Of a stretch of DNA of 64,000 nucleotides, positions 16,693 through 25,413 are shown piece by piece. Each line of letters starts with the position of its first letter. Position 1 is the first letter of the stretch. The notes under the pieces are model-generated. The model worked only from the letters and a program-made list of their open reading frames with translations. It did not search any database and had not been told where the DNA came from. Where the stretch lies: assembly GCA_021768245.1 (NCBI GenBank), contig JAETNO010000013.1, positions 13,328-77,327 on the forward strand. The letters run 5' to 3'. A program made the translations under genes and the position numbers. Source of the DNA: Bacteroidaceae bacterium. Its GTDB lineage: Bacteria; Bacteroidota; Bacteroidia; Bacteroidales; Muribaculaceae.

Positions 16693-17682
16693 TTATTCGA
16701 ATATTTCGGCGACGAGGGCGGGTGATTTTGTTGCAAGCCGGCTTTTGAGGCGAGACTTGCGTTTATAGATTACGTCGGCTTTTTCGTCGAGGAGTAGGCA
16801 GATGGTAGGGGTTGACAAGCGACATGCGATGTAGACCGCGAGGCGATAATCATTCTCCTTGATATCGGGCCATGCCTCTTTGAGTTGACGTAGCGCATTT
16901 CCACGGCAATCATTGACTGCTTTCTCCATTTCAGTGAATATCGCGTTGTCGGCTTTCACGGCCTCAATTTCGGCTTTGACTTTAGATACTATAGCATTTT
17001 TCTCAGCCCGGGTTCCCTGGGTTTCATAATATGTCTCACAAAGGCGGTCTATCAGGGAGAAGCGTGTGTCGAGTAGATTTCCCATGCGCTGTTCGATATG
17101 GGAGCAGACTTCATTGCTTCGGGAAAGCTGGCTCCTGAGTTCCGAAGCTTCCAGCATCAACATCGCCGCATGATGGTCTTTCTCCCTGATGCGTTTCCGT
17201 TGCCATGTTATGATGATTATGGCACAGAGAGCTATGATGATTCCCGCAAATATTATCCGTTCGCGTTCCGCTCGTGCTTTGAAGAGGTAATACTCTTTCT
17301 CTTTTTGAAGATAGAGGGCTCTTGAGAGTGCGTCGCTGTCTTTGGTGGCTGATGAAAGAATCGCGCCTTTCAGCTTGCGGGCTTTTTGCAATTCCGCTTC
17401 CATGCCGTTGCGGGAATAGTAGTCGATGGCGATGTTGACAATCGTATCCGTCGGGGCCGAAAGGCTGTTTGCAAGCATTGCCTCGCTGTAGAGTAGCGCC
17501 CACTGCGCCATAGTCGCGGAGTCGTGAATTTCTGATACATCAATTGCGTTCAGACGCGTAAAGGCTTCCTGCGGATTTTTGTCCATCATCCGGCGGGCCT
17601 CCTCGAAATTATGAGCCTGACTCCCGGAGTAGGAGCATGCTGTGACTAATAATGTCAGTACTATGTAAGCTAATGTGCGCAT
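16693..17682 (-). CDS. Shorter membrane-anchored TPR/HTH regulator
   Basis: 329 residues with the same plan as its downstream neighbour but far fewer repeats. The lipobox VTAC gives Cys16. A short helical periplasmic part (about 25-135) contains one or two TPR-like units. The membrane helix is at about 142-160. A long coiled coil (about 165-255) leads to a C-terminal helix-turn-helix-like region (about 270-320: ENDYRLAVYIACRLSTPTIC, then VIYKRKSRLKSRL). The last helix is rich in Lys/Arg, as expected for DNA contact. It sits 37 bp after the GH28 gene and may be cotranscribed with it. Function is inferred from layout only. Confidence 0.7.
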   Translation of the reverse strand: MRTLAYIVLTLLVTACSYSGSQAHNFEEARRMMDKNPQEAFTRLNAIDVSEIHDSATMAQWALLYSEAMLANSLSAPTDTIVNIAIDYYSRNGMEAELQKARKLKGAILSSATKDSDALSRALYLQKEKEYYLFKARAERERIIFAGIIIALCAIIIITWQRKRIREKDHHAAMLMLEASELRSQLSRSNEVCSHIEQRMGNLLDTRFSLIDRLCETYYETQGTRAEKNAIVSKVKAEIEAVKADNAIFTEMEKAVNDCRGNALRQLKEAWPDIKENDYRLAVYIACRLSTPTICLLLDEKADVIYKRKSRLKSRLATKSPALVAEIFE

Positions 17683-17719
17683 ATTTTATTTGTTGACAGC
17701 AGAGTCAGATGATAGATGG

Positions 17720-19180
17720 TTACTGTTTTTTATCACGGTCAAAGATTCTGTCTGATTTAGCCGCCTGTGTCGGCACTCCCACACGACCGCCGATGAAACA
17801 GTCGTTAAGTGTCACTCCTTCCGTGTCGCTGAAACTTACGCCTATCTTCGCGCTTCCGACTTCGATGTTTGAGAATGTCACATTTCTGACAGGTTTCTGT
17901 TTTGTGCCCTGCACAACAAGGGCGGCTGCCGACGCATTGCCGCATTTCAGACCGTCGACGTGTATATTCTCAATAGTCGAGAAATAGTGGTTGTCCATCC
18001 CTTCGCCGGCATAGCAGCTTGTGACGTAGAAAAGGTCCTCTACATCTCCGAATGTGCAGTTTCTCACGAAAAGATTCCTTACGAAGCCTCCGCGGTCCGG
18101 ATTGGTCTTTACATAGATGCCGCGTTTGCAATAGCCTGCATAGGTGCAGTCCTCGATTATCACATTGCGCACGCCCGACGACATCTCGCTTCCTATTACT
18201 ACGGCATGCAGGCCTTTGAACCTGCAGTTTCTGATTACTATATTCTCGCTCGGGGAGTTTGCCGAACGACCGTCGTCGTCACGCCCGCTCTTGATGGCTA
18301 TGTTGTCGTCGCCATTGTCGAAGTCTATGTCTTCGATGAGAATGTTGCGTGAACATTCCGGGTCGATGCCGTCATTGTTGACAAGTTTGGCGTCATAGCG
18401 CAGTCCGCGGCATATTATGTCCTCACTCTTCAGAAGATGTACGCACCAGAAGGGTGAGTTTATGATTTTCACCCCTTGAAGCGTAACGCCCGTGCAGTTG
18501 TATAATTGCAGGAGTTGCGGGCGTAGATAGTCACCTTTGCCGAAACGGCGCTCTTCAATGTCCGTCCTTGAATGGTTCATGTCGCGTGTGCGTTTCTGGG
18601 CCGGTTTCTGAAGTCTGCGCCATGTCGCGAAAGTGTCCATTGCATTGCCGTCGATGGTTCCTTCTCCGATGATTGCCACATTCGTGAGCCCGTAGCCATA
18701 AATCATGGGGGAGTAGTTGTAGATAAAGGTGCCTTCCCAACTGGTGTTGACGATAGGATAACATTCCGGGTCGGGGGTGAATCGGAGTGTCGCGCCTTTT
18801 TGCAGTTCGATGCAGACATTGCTTGTCAGCGTGACAGGCCCTTTTATGAAATAGTCGCCTGCGGGGACTGTTATATGAAGTCCTCCGTTTTTATCGGCAC
18901 GGCGCATGGCTTTGTCAAAGGCCGGACGGCAGTCCTTTTTTCCGTTGCCCTTCGCTCCGAGCGAAAGGATGTTTATTGACTGAATCTTTTTGCCATTGAT
19001 ATTATAAGTTGACGCAGCATTGTCGCTGACTATTGAAGCCCCGTTTATGTTTGACAGGATGCTGTCGCGCAGGCTGTCAAGTTCAATGTCGAAGTTGTTT
19101 TCCGCCTTGGATTCAAAAGCCGGATTTCCGACAATCAACATCAAAGCAAGCGTACGTAGGGCGGTTCTTAAGATATGCAT
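17720..19180 (-). CDS. GH28 family polygalacturonase-like enzyme
   Basis: 486 residues from the ATG at 19180. The upstream ATG at 19225 is excluded because a -7 box at 19211-19204 puts transcription start between them. A signal peptide (about 1-26) is followed by the right-handed parallel beta-helix of GH28. Catalytic motifs: NND with Asp270 (usual NTD), GDD with Asp291-Asp292, His325 in GLHAVVIGSEM (usual GHG), and RGIYVK with Lys358 (usual RIK). The three acids, His and Lys are kept, although the glycines around His are changed. Expected to hydrolyse galacturonide linkages in pectin-like polymers in the periplasm or outside. It is probably the first gene of an operon with the two TPR/HTH regulators. 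Confidence 0.88.
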   Translation of the reverse strand: MHILRTALRTLALMLIVGNPAFESKAENNFDIELDSLRDSILSNINGASIVSDNAASTYNINGKKIQSINILSLGAKGNGKKDCRPAFDKAMRRADKNGGLHITVPAGDYFIKGPVTLTSNVCIELQKGATLRFTPDPECYPIVNTSWEGTFIYNYSPMIYGYGLTNVAIIGEGTIDGNAMDTFATWRRLQKPAQKRTRDMNHSRTDIEERRFGKGDYLRPQLLQLYNCTGVTLQGVKIINSPFWCVHLLKSEDIICRGLRYDAKLVNNDGIDPECSRNILIEDIDFDNGDDNIAIKSGRDDDGRSANSPSENIVIRNCRFKGLHAVVIGSEMSSGVRNVIIEDCTYAGYCKRGIYVKTNPDRGGFVRNLFVRNCTFGDVEDLFYVTSCYAGEGMDNHYFSTIENIHVDGLKCGNASAAALVVQGTKQKPVRNVTFSNIEVGSAKIGVSFSDTEGVTLNDCFIGGRVGVPTQAAKSDRIFDRDKKQ

Positions 19181-19203
19181 GGCAAGACTGATTGGTGACG
19201 TCG

Positions 19204-19211
19204 CAAAGTTA
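19204..19211 (-). promoter_or_regulatory. -7 box TAACTTTG of the GH28 gene
   Basis: Matches TAnnTTTG on the minus strand, 23 bp before the ATG at 19180. It decides the start codon. No clear -33 element at the normal distance. Confidence 0.55.
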
Positions 19212-19415
19212 ACAAAAATCATCAAAACTTATTCATAATTTTTGGGGACAATTTATGGCGAGATCCGAAATTCCGTAATATGAAATTTCGTACCTTTGTT
19301 GCGGAATTAGTTGGATTATAAGGACTATTTAAAATTTTCCTTGTGAATCCTCATAGTTTTCAATACAGATGCAATTTGTGAATAATGACCAATCCAATAC
19401 ATAATGAGGCCGGAC

Positions 19416-19457
19416 ATGAATTAAAATTTTATATCGTTTAATTTTTGAGAGTTACTT
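19416..19457 (+). repeat. Dispersed intergenic repeat, partial copy 1
   Basis: A 33-nt stretch (19425-19457) ending TTTTTGAGAGTTACTT is identical to the right end of the copy at 55142-55224 (reverse strand) and nearly identical to that at 46759-46852. The left inverted-repeat end is missing. It ends 29 bp before the DUF1349 start codon. Confidence 0.75.
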
Positions 19458-19486
19458 TAATATAAATTGGTTTAATATTTCAGCAA

Positions 19487-20239
19487 ATGAACAGAACCCA
19501 AATTATCATAGCGTTGTCAATACTTGTGTGTACACTGTTTTCATGTCAAAATGAGCAGAAACAACAATCTGCGACAATAAATAAATCGAATATGGAAAAA
19601 GAAGATACAATCCTAAAGCCATTTGTGGCGGAAAACTTGTTTTGGATTCGTGAACCAAAACAATATACCATTACGGACTCTTTAATCACAATCGTTTCAG
19701 AACCTCACACCGACCTATGGCAGCGCACCTATTATGGATTCAGCAATGATAATGCTCCTGTGCTACAAATGAAAACCTCTAACAAGTTCTTTTCTTTCAC
19801 AGTAAAGACATCGTTCAACAGTTCAGCGCTGTTTGACCAATGCGGTATCGCGATTTATCTTGACAGTGATAACTGGATGAAGGCGTCAATTGAATACGAA
19901 AATGAGGAATATCAAAGGCTGGGCAGTGTTGTGACAAACAACGGATATTCCGACTGGGCCACACATGACATTCCATCTTCAATAAAAGAAATGTGGTATC
20001 GTCTTAGCCGCCGGGGAAGTGACTATTATATCGAAACGAGCACTGACGGTATCACTTTCCACCAGATGCGCACATTTCATTTAGATAAGGGTGATGGGGA
20101 AATTTCGTTCGGAATATATGCGGCAAGCCCGGTTGACCATTCATTCACCGCACAGTTTTCTGAAATGGAAGTCGGAGAGTGTAAATGGAAATCTTGGTCG
20201 GCGGAAGACACGGGTTTCAAACAGACCGCAAACCAATAA
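19487..20239 (+). CDS. DUF1349 domain lipoprotein
   Basis: 250 residues. The signal peptide has a lipobox, TLFSC (Cys20). The body (about 45-240) is an all-beta sandwich of the DUF1349 concanavalin-like class: LFWIREPKQYTI, then HTDLWQRTYYGF, CGIAIYLDSDNWMKASIEYE and MWYRLSRRGSDYYIETSTDG. The YLDSDxWxKxxIE pattern is the family signature. Such domains occur in sugar-binding or glycosidase-associated proteins, and no catalytic activity is established. It is followed by an MFS transporter, which suggests a linked role in uptake or sensing, but this is inference. The repeat fragment just upstream may lie in its leader. Confidence 0.83.
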   Translation: MNRTQIIIALSILVCTLFSCQNEQKQQSATINKSNMEKEDTILKPFVAENLFWIREPKQYTITDSLITIVSEPHTDLWQRTYYGFSNDNAPVLQMKTSNKFFSFTVKTSFNSSALFDQCGIAIYLDSDNWMKASIEYENEEYQRLGSVVTNNGYSDWATHDIPSSIKEMWYRLSRRGSDYYIETSTDGITFHQMRTFHLDKGDGEISFGIYAASPVDHSFTAQFSEMEVGECKWKSWSAEDTGFKQTANQ

Positions 20240-20269
20240 GCCGCTATCCAATTAATTGAATGTAAACAC

Positions 20270-20301
20270 GAGCAGGCAGTCATTCTGTTGATTGCCTGCT
20301 C
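20270..20301. repeat. Hairpin between the DUF1349 and MFS genes
   Basis: GAGCAGGCA (20270-20278) and TGCCTGCTC (20293-20301) form a perfect 9-bp stem with a 14-nt loop. No T-run follows, so it may be an mRNA processing or attenuation hairpin rather than a full terminator. Confidence 0.5.
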
Positions 20302-20327
20302 AATATGATGTTGACAATTTCCCTGAG

Positions 20328-21515
20328 ATGAATATACTTCACCACCAACATCTGCATCTACTTGTTGCCAATCGTGTCGCTTTTCTGGTAATAGGGGTTC
20401 TCGAGGCAGCATGGGCTCCGATTGTTCCATATGTCAAGAGCGCTTTTGAGATAGATGAGGGTACTCTTGGCTTGCTTATGCTATGCAGTGGATTTGGCTC
20501 TATATGCGCACTTCCGCTTTCAGGCTTTCTTGTGAACCGCTTTGGCGCAAAGAGAGTGGTATATGTGTCGGGGTTGATGATGGCATTTGCTTTGTTAGCG
20601 ATAAGCCTGCTTATAAACATATGGCTGACAGGTGTGATGCTTATGATTTTCGGAGGCTGCACCATAACTATTGATGTTGCGGCGAATGTGAATGGTATTG
20701 CTATTGAGCATAAGACCGGACGGCATCTTATGTCCGGTTTCCATGGAGGCTATTCATTGGGCACGCTGATTGGCGCCGGAACCATGAGCGTACTGTTTAC
20801 TCTGGGACTCATACCTGAATGGGCTGTAGTCATTTGTATGGTGCTCACAATTATTGCATTGGTGTTAGGATGCAGGGATTTGTTACCGAAAGATGAACTT
20901 AAGACGGACACGCCTGTCGAGAGACCGAAAAAGGGCGGATTATATATTCCTCCTATGGTAGTAGTGGTTGGATTGCTGTGCTTTATCATGTATGCTTCGG
21001 AAGGGGCTGTAATGGGGTGGTCGGCTATATTTGTCAGTCAGGAGCGTGGTATTGACATGTCTATGGCAGGTTTTTTCTATACGGCTTTTGCCATAGCAAT
21101 GACAATTATGAGACTCTGTGGTGACAAAATAGTCGATTGGTTAGGCCAAAGGATTGTCGTGGCCGGAGGAGCTTTGCTTATTGCTGTCGGTTTTCTGATT
21201 GTTATACTGATTGATAATGCTGTTGCTGCTGTCATTGGCTTTGCGTTGGTCGGTTGTGGTGCTGCCAATGTTGTCCCTCAGCTTGTTTCATTCGCGGCAC
21301 ACATAAAAGGAATGGCTCTACATAATATTATCAGTCTTATCAACGCTTTCGGATATTCGGGCATACTCATCGGTCCTGTAATAATTGGATTTGTCGGGAA
21401 ACAATATGGTTTGCATATGTCATTCTTTGGAATCGCAGTCTTTGCTTTAATTGTCTCCGTGGTTTCGTCCGTAGTATTAAAAACAAACGGAACGACGTCA
21501 TTGTCGAAAGTATGA
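20328..21515 (+). CDS. MFS transporter (YbjJ/fucose-permease-like)
   Basis: 395 residues from the ATG at 20328. The in-frame extension to 20292 is a weaker start inside the hairpin. Twelve hydrophobic segments are arranged in two halves with a polar loop near residues 185-200 (LLPKDELKTDTPVERPKKGG). The segment TIDVAANVNGIAIEHKTGRHLMSGFHGGYSLG matches the subgroup related to E. coli YbjJ and the fucose/glucose permeases. The first-loop motif is GFLVNRFGAKRVV, the conserved MFS G-x-x-x-(D/N)-R-x-G-x-(R/K) signature. It probably moves a small sugar or similar solute by proton symport, but the substrate cannot be read. Confidence 0.88.
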   Translation: MNILHHQHLHLLVANRVAFLVIGVLEAAWAPIVPYVKSAFEIDEGTLGLLMLCSGFGSICALPLSGFLVNRFGAKRVVYVSGLMMAFALLAISLLINIWLTGVMLMIFGGCTITIDVAANVNGIAIEHKTGRHLMSGFHGGYSLGTLIGAGTMSVLFTLGLIPEWAVVICMVLTIIALVLGCRDLLPKDELKTDTPVERPKKGGLYIPPMVVVVGLLCFIMYASEGAVMGWSAIFVSQERGIDMSMAGFFYTAFAIAMTIMRLCGDKIVDWLGQRIVVAGGALLIAVGFLIVILIDNAVAAVIGFALVGCGAANVVPQLVSFAAHIKGMALHNIISLINAFGYSGILIGPVIIGFVGKQYGLHMSFFGIAVFALIVSVVSSVVLKTNGTTSLSKV

Positions 21516-21615
21516 TTGTTTTAAGACTCAGGAACTGCTTGGATTTTTATTGTGAATTTTAAATAGTTTCTGAGGTTTTTCTCCATTTTTATTAGCCTTT
21601 TCCATAGATTTTCCC

Positions 21616-21623
21616 TATTTTTG
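21616..21623 (+). promoter_or_regulatory. -7 box TATTTTTG of malQ
   Basis: Matches TAnnTTTG 32 bp before the ATG at 21656. The -33 position holds TTAG, a weak match. Confidence 0.5.
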
Positions 21624-21655
21624 CGTTATATTCAATATATCATACTTACATACTC

Positions 21656-24337
21656 ATGAAGCTAAATTTTACAGTCAATTACCGAACGGAGTGGGGGGAA
21701 TCATTGTTCCTTACCGGTTCACCGCTCGCGATGGGCGCCGGTGACCTTTCAAGGGCAGTCCCGATGAAGCTCGAGGGGTCGGAAACGTGGACAGTCAGAA
21801 TCGACGTCCCGGATACGGAGACCGATTTCACCTATGGATATATCGTGCGTCACGACAATGGCTATGTGAAGCGTGAATGGGGAAAGCCCCGTAGGTTTAT
21901 CCATGGCCCGAACACCCATGTATTCAATATCCTTGACCGATGGCAGGATATGCCATGGGACAAGCCTTATTATAGCAGCGCTTTCATAGACTGCATCTGC
22001 CATCGCGGAGACCGGGACGGAGTTGTTGCGCCTACGGCAGGGATGCTAACGCTGAGTGTCGATGCTCCGATGATTGCTCCTGATGAGGTGGTGGCTGTAA
22101 GCGGAGAGGCCGAATCCCTTGGAGAGTGGAATCCGGCGAAGGCTGTGCGTATGAGCGATGCCTCATATCCTACCTGGTCTGTAAACATTCCCTCTTCGTC
22201 AATAAAAGAAGGAAGCGAGTATAAATTTCTAATATTGAAGAAGACTACGGGTGAGGTTGTGGCCTGGGAAGGATGCGACAACCGTCGTTTTGATTTCACG
22301 CCTTCTGCAGCTGACGCCTCGATTGTGGATGCCGGTCAGAGACTTGTCAACCCTCTCGCCCCCTGGCGTGGAGCCGGAGTTGCGATTCCGGTGTTCTCGC
22401 TCCGTAGCGACGAGGATTTCGGTGTGGGTGATTTCCTTGACTTGAAGCTGATGATTGACTGGGCGGTGCAGACGCGCCAGAATTTTGTGCAGCTCCTGCC
22501 GATTAACGATACGACCATGACAGGGACGTGGACGGACTCATATCCCTACAAGGCAAATTCTATCTTTGCCCTGCATCCGATGTATTTGCGCCTGTCTGCT
22601 ATGGGGCGACTTGCCGATGAGGAGCGTCAGCGCTATTTCGAGAATCTTGGCCGAGAGCTGAACCGACTTCCGCAGGTCGATTATGAGAGGGTCAACAATG
22701 GCAAGAATGAATTTACCCGCGAACTTTTCGCTCAGGATGGCCATAACGTGCTTTCCTCTGATGAGTTCCGTGTGTTTTTCGAGAAAAACGCTTCATGGCT
22801 CACCCCGTATGCCGCGTGGTGTGTGCTCCGCGACATAAACCATACTCCGGATATGGCCGAGTGGGGTGAATATGCTGTCTACGATGCTGCCAAGGTTGAG
22901 AATTTTATTAATGAACATCGCTCGGATGTGGACTATGTCTATTACATCCAGTATTTCCTCGACCGTCAGATGCGCGAGGTGCGCGACTATGCTCATTCAT
23001 GCGGAGTGGCAATAAAAGGGGATATTCCAATCGGCATCTCCCGCACAAGTGTAGACGCATGGATTTCACCGAGGCTTTTCAATCTCGACTGTCAGGCCGG
23101 GGCTCCGCCGGATGATTTTTCTGTCCTTGGTCAGAACTGGGGACTCCCGACCTATAATTGGGAGGAGATGTCGAAAGATGGGTTCGCGTGGTGGAAGGAC
23201 CGTTTCCGCAAGATGGCGGAATATTTTGATGCATATCGTATCGACCATGTGCTCGGATTTTTCCGTATATGGCAAATTCCGATGGATGCCGTCCATGGCT
23301 TGCTTGGAATTTTCAATCAGGCAGTTCCGTTCACTCCTGACGAACTCCGCAACAGCTATGATTTCTGGATTGATGTCGACCGGCAGACCAAGCCGTATAT
23401 CATGGATTATATGCTTGCCGATTTCTTCGGCGAAGATGCCGTCGACGAATGTCGCGACCGTTTCCTTATCGACGAGGGCTATGGCCGCTACCGTCTGCGT
23501 GAAGAGTTCGACACCCAGCGCAAGGTCGTGGACTATTTCTCACATGAGGAGAACAATGACCGTAACAACCGCATATGCAATGCTCTCCTCGGCTTGATAG
23601 ATGAGGTGCTTTTCATCGAGGACCCATATGAAAAAGGCAAATACCATCCGCGTATCTCGGCGCAGTTCACCTATGCCTACCGGGCATTGAATGACTACGA
23701 GCGCTGGTGCTTCAACAGGATGTATAACGACTTCTTCTATCGTCGCAACAATGACTTCTGGTATGGAAAGGCTATGTGGAAACTGCCTCCGCTCATCGAC
23801 GCTACCGACATGCTTGTATGCGCCGAGGACCTTGGCATGATTCCCGCCTGCGTGCCTGCCGTGATGAACAATCTTCAGATTCTTGAACTTGAGATACAGC
23901 GTATGCCCAAGGACCCGAGCGCTGCCTTCGGCAATACATGGACCTATCCCTATCGCTCGGTATGCACCACTTCGACACATGACATGGACGGAATACGCCG
24001 TTGGTGGGAAGCGGACCGCAACGCTACACAGCGTTTCTACAACGAAATTCTCGGGGAGGCCGGTCCTGCGCCACAATATGCCGAACCATGGATATGTGAA
24101 CGCATTGTGAAACTCCATCTTCAGTCTCCGTCAATGCTGTGTATATTGCCATTGCAGGATTGGCTGTCGATTGACGGAGTGCTCCGCCGTCAGGATCCGC
24201 GCGAAGAACTAATCAATATTCCCGCCAATCCCCGTCATTACTGGCGTTACCGCATGCATCTGACCCTTGAAGACCTTAATTCCCAGAAGGAATTCAACAA
24301 TCGCCTGCGTGAGGAGATTATAAAGTCAGGTCGCTGA
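21656..24337 (+). CDS. malQ: 4-alpha-glucanotransferase with two N-terminal CBM20-like modules
   Basis: 893 residues. Two starch-binding CBM20-like domains lie at about 3-95 (WGESLFLTGSPLAMGAGDLS) and about 128-225 (VVAVSGEAESLGEWNP). The GH77 barrel starts near residue 240 (GVAIPVFSLRSDEDFGVGDFLDL). Catalytic residues: nucleophile Asp530 in YRIDHVLGFFR, acid/base Glu724 in CAEDLGMIP, and Asp776 in TSTHDMDGIRRWW. The DIPIGISRTSVDAW loop is also typical. The length and double CBM resemble the plant DPE2-type disproportionating enzymes. It has no signal peptide, so it acts in the cytoplasm on maltodextrins or glycogen, moving glucan chains between acceptors. It is flanked by its own promoter and stands as a single transcription unit. 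Confidence 0.96.
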   Translation: MKLNFTVNYRTEWGESLFLTGSPLAMGAGDLSRAVPMKLEGSETWTVRIDVPDTETDFTYGYIVRHDNGYVKREWGKPRRFIHGPNTHVFNILDRWQDMPWDKPYYSSAFIDCICHRGDRDGVVAPTAGMLTLSVDAPMIAPDEVVAVSGEAESLGEWNPAKAVRMSDASYPTWSVNIPSSSIKEGSEYKFLILKKTTGEVVAWEGCDNRRFDFTPSAADASIVDAGQRLVNPLAPWRGAGVAIPVFSLRSDEDFGVGDFLDLKLMIDWAVQTRQNFVQLLPINDTTMTGTWTDSYPYKANSIFALHPMYLRLSAMGRLADEERQRYFENLGRELNRLPQVDYERVNNGKNEFTRELFAQDGHNVLSSDEFRVFFEKNASWLTPYAAWCVLRDINHTPDMAEWGEYAVYDAAKVENFINEHRSDVDYVYYIQYFLDRQMREVRDYAHSCGVAIKGDIPIGISRTSVDAWISPRLFNLDCQAGAPPDDFSVLGQNWGLPTYNWEEMSKDGFAWWKDRFRKMAEYFDAYRIDHVLGFFRIWQIPMDAVHGLLGIFNQAVPFTPDELRNSYDFWIDVDRQTKPYIMDYMLADFFGEDAVDECRDRFLIDEGYGRYRLREEFDTQRKVVDYFSHEENNDRNNRICNALLGLIDEVLFIEDPYEKGKYHPRISAQFTYAYRALNDYERWCFNRMYNDFFYRRNNDFWYGKAMWKLPPLIDATDMLVCAEDLGMIPACVPAVMNNLQILELEIQRMPKDPSAAFGNTWTYPYRSVCTTSTHDMDGIRRWWEADRNATQRFYNEILGEAGPAPQYAEPWICERIVKLHLQSPSMLCILPLQDWLSIDGVLRRQDPREELINIPANPRHYWRYRMHLTLEDLNSQKEFNNRLREEIIKSGR

Positions 24338-24404
24338 ATTTCTCTTGAATAAGAGAGGTACAGCATACATCATGCTAATAGGATAGCAGTTATACAACAG
24401 AATA

Positions 24405-24462
24405 AGTCCGCAAACAGGATATTGGCTCTAAGCATAGAGAAAAACTATCTTGTTTGCGGACT
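24405..24462. terminator. Hairpin between convergent malQ and the ECF module
   Basis: AGTCCGCAAACA (24405-24416) and TGTTTGCGGACT (24451-24462) form a perfect 12-bp stem, extended inward by several pairs. It lies between the convergent genes malQ and 24499-24900 and is likely a shared terminator, though T-runs are weak. Confidence 0.6.
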
Positions 24463-24498
24463 CGCTTTATGGTGAAACAGAGATTCCCTTATCCTCTG

Positions 24499-24900
24499 TC
24501 AGGCCTTTCCGGCTTGTCCGCCTATGGATTTTGTTATCATAGATGAAGATATGTCATAGGCTACTATTGCGCTTATGATTGTCATGATGCATATGAATAC
24601 CCAAAGGATTGTGGATTTATAGATATCGATGAAATCTACGGCTGCAGGGCCTGCCGTGTTCAGTTCCGTCAGCCAGTTCTCCATTTGTGGGAAAATCAGT
24701 GTCATTAGGATTCCCATAACCATTCCGGCTATCGATGCAATCCACATTGCCAGCCTGTTTTTTCTGTGGTTGGCTACATTTCGGGCCTTTATGAACTCAA
24801 CGCTGTCAAGATTCCGCGTAAGCTTGCTCATGAATAGACTGTCGTCGGACAGCCGTGGCTCGAAATCGGAAAACAGTTGTTTCAGTTGATTGTCGTTCAT
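24499..24900 (-). CDS. Small membrane protein downstream of ECF sigma (possible anti-sigma)
   Basis: 133 residues, family not recognised. A soluble N-terminal part (about 1-48) begins MNDNQLKQLFSDFEPRLSDD. Two membrane helices follow (about 50-70 and 92-115). It is the last gene of a three-gene minus-strand unit, 25 bp after an ECF sigma factor. The position and the layout (cytoplasmic N-terminal segment, then helices) would suit an anti-sigma factor, but the N-terminus has no zinc-binding HxxxCxxC motif. The role is inferred only from context. Confidence 0.65.
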   Translation of the reverse strand: MNDNQLKQLFSDFEPRLSDDSLFMSKLTRNLDSVEFIKARNVANHRKNRLAMWIASIAGMVMGILMTLIFPQMENWLTELNTAGPAAVDFIDIYKSTILWVFICIMTIISAIVAYDISSSMITKSIGGQAGKA

Positions 24901-24925
24901 GAAATATTACATATTAAGAGGCTGG

Positions 24926-25405
24926 TTAAATATTCTCTAAAAGGTCTCGGAGGTGGTTCCTCCCACGCGAGAGCTGTTGCTTGACAGCTTCAGGACTTGA
25001 CTCGATTATTTCAGCGATTTCCTTAATGCTGTAACCCTGGAGGTAAAATAGCAGAATGGAGGTGCGCTCCTTTTCAGACAATCTGTCAAGGGCATTGTAG
25101 AGCGCCTGATATTTAAACGAGGAATCTGCTTTGTCAGAACTTTTGGCAGCCACGGCCTCATCGATATCGACCGTGGGTTTCCTCGAACGGCAATGGCTGA
25201 TAAATGAATTATAGGCTATCCGGAAAACCCATGCCGAGAATTTGTTTTCGTCGCGGATTTCCTCGCATGAAAGATAAGCCTTAAGATATGTATCCTGCGC
25301 TATATCGTCGGCCAGATATGAATCACCGCAGCAGAGAGCAGTCAGAAAACGCCTTAGCGGTCTTTGAGTGCTCTCCACGTATTTCACGAATTGCTGTCGG
25401 GTCAT
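24926..25405 (-). CDS. ECF-type sigma-70 factor
   Basis: 159 residues. Region 2 (about 8-75) has YLADDIAQDTYLKAYLSCE and FSAWVFRIAYNSFISHCRSR. Region 4 (about 100-155) has LSEKERTSILLFYLQGYSIKEIAEI and EAVKQQLSRGRNHL. It is clearly different from the twin sigma factors at 1.7-3.4 kb. It lies 8 bp after the DUF6249 gene and 25 bp before the small membrane protein, so the three are one operon. DUF6249 genes beside ECF sigma genes recur in Bacteroidales, which suggests that the two neighbours regulate this factor. Confidence 0.93.
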   Translation of the reverse strand: MTRQQFVKYVESTQRPLRRFLTALCCGDSYLADDIAQDTYLKAYLSCEEIRDENKFSAWVFRIAYNSFISHCRSRKPTVDIDEAVAAKSSDKADSSFKYQALYNALDRLSEKERTSILLFYLQGYSIKEIAEIIESSPEAVKQQLSRGRNHLRDLLENI

Positions 25406-25413
25406 CGGACGAA

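Larger units (their letters stand above)
19181..19486. other. 306-bp intergenic region with divergent promoters
   Basis: It holds the leftward GH28 -7 box (19204-19211), a possible rightward box TACCTTTG (19291-19298) that would give the DUF1349 gene a leader of about 180 nt, and a partial copy of the dispersed repeat (19416-19457). Confidence 0.55.

Noticed and set aside
23540..24118. A 192-residue minus-strand frame inside malQ
   Set aside because: Lies within the GH77 catalytic domain on the other strand, with no recognisable motif.
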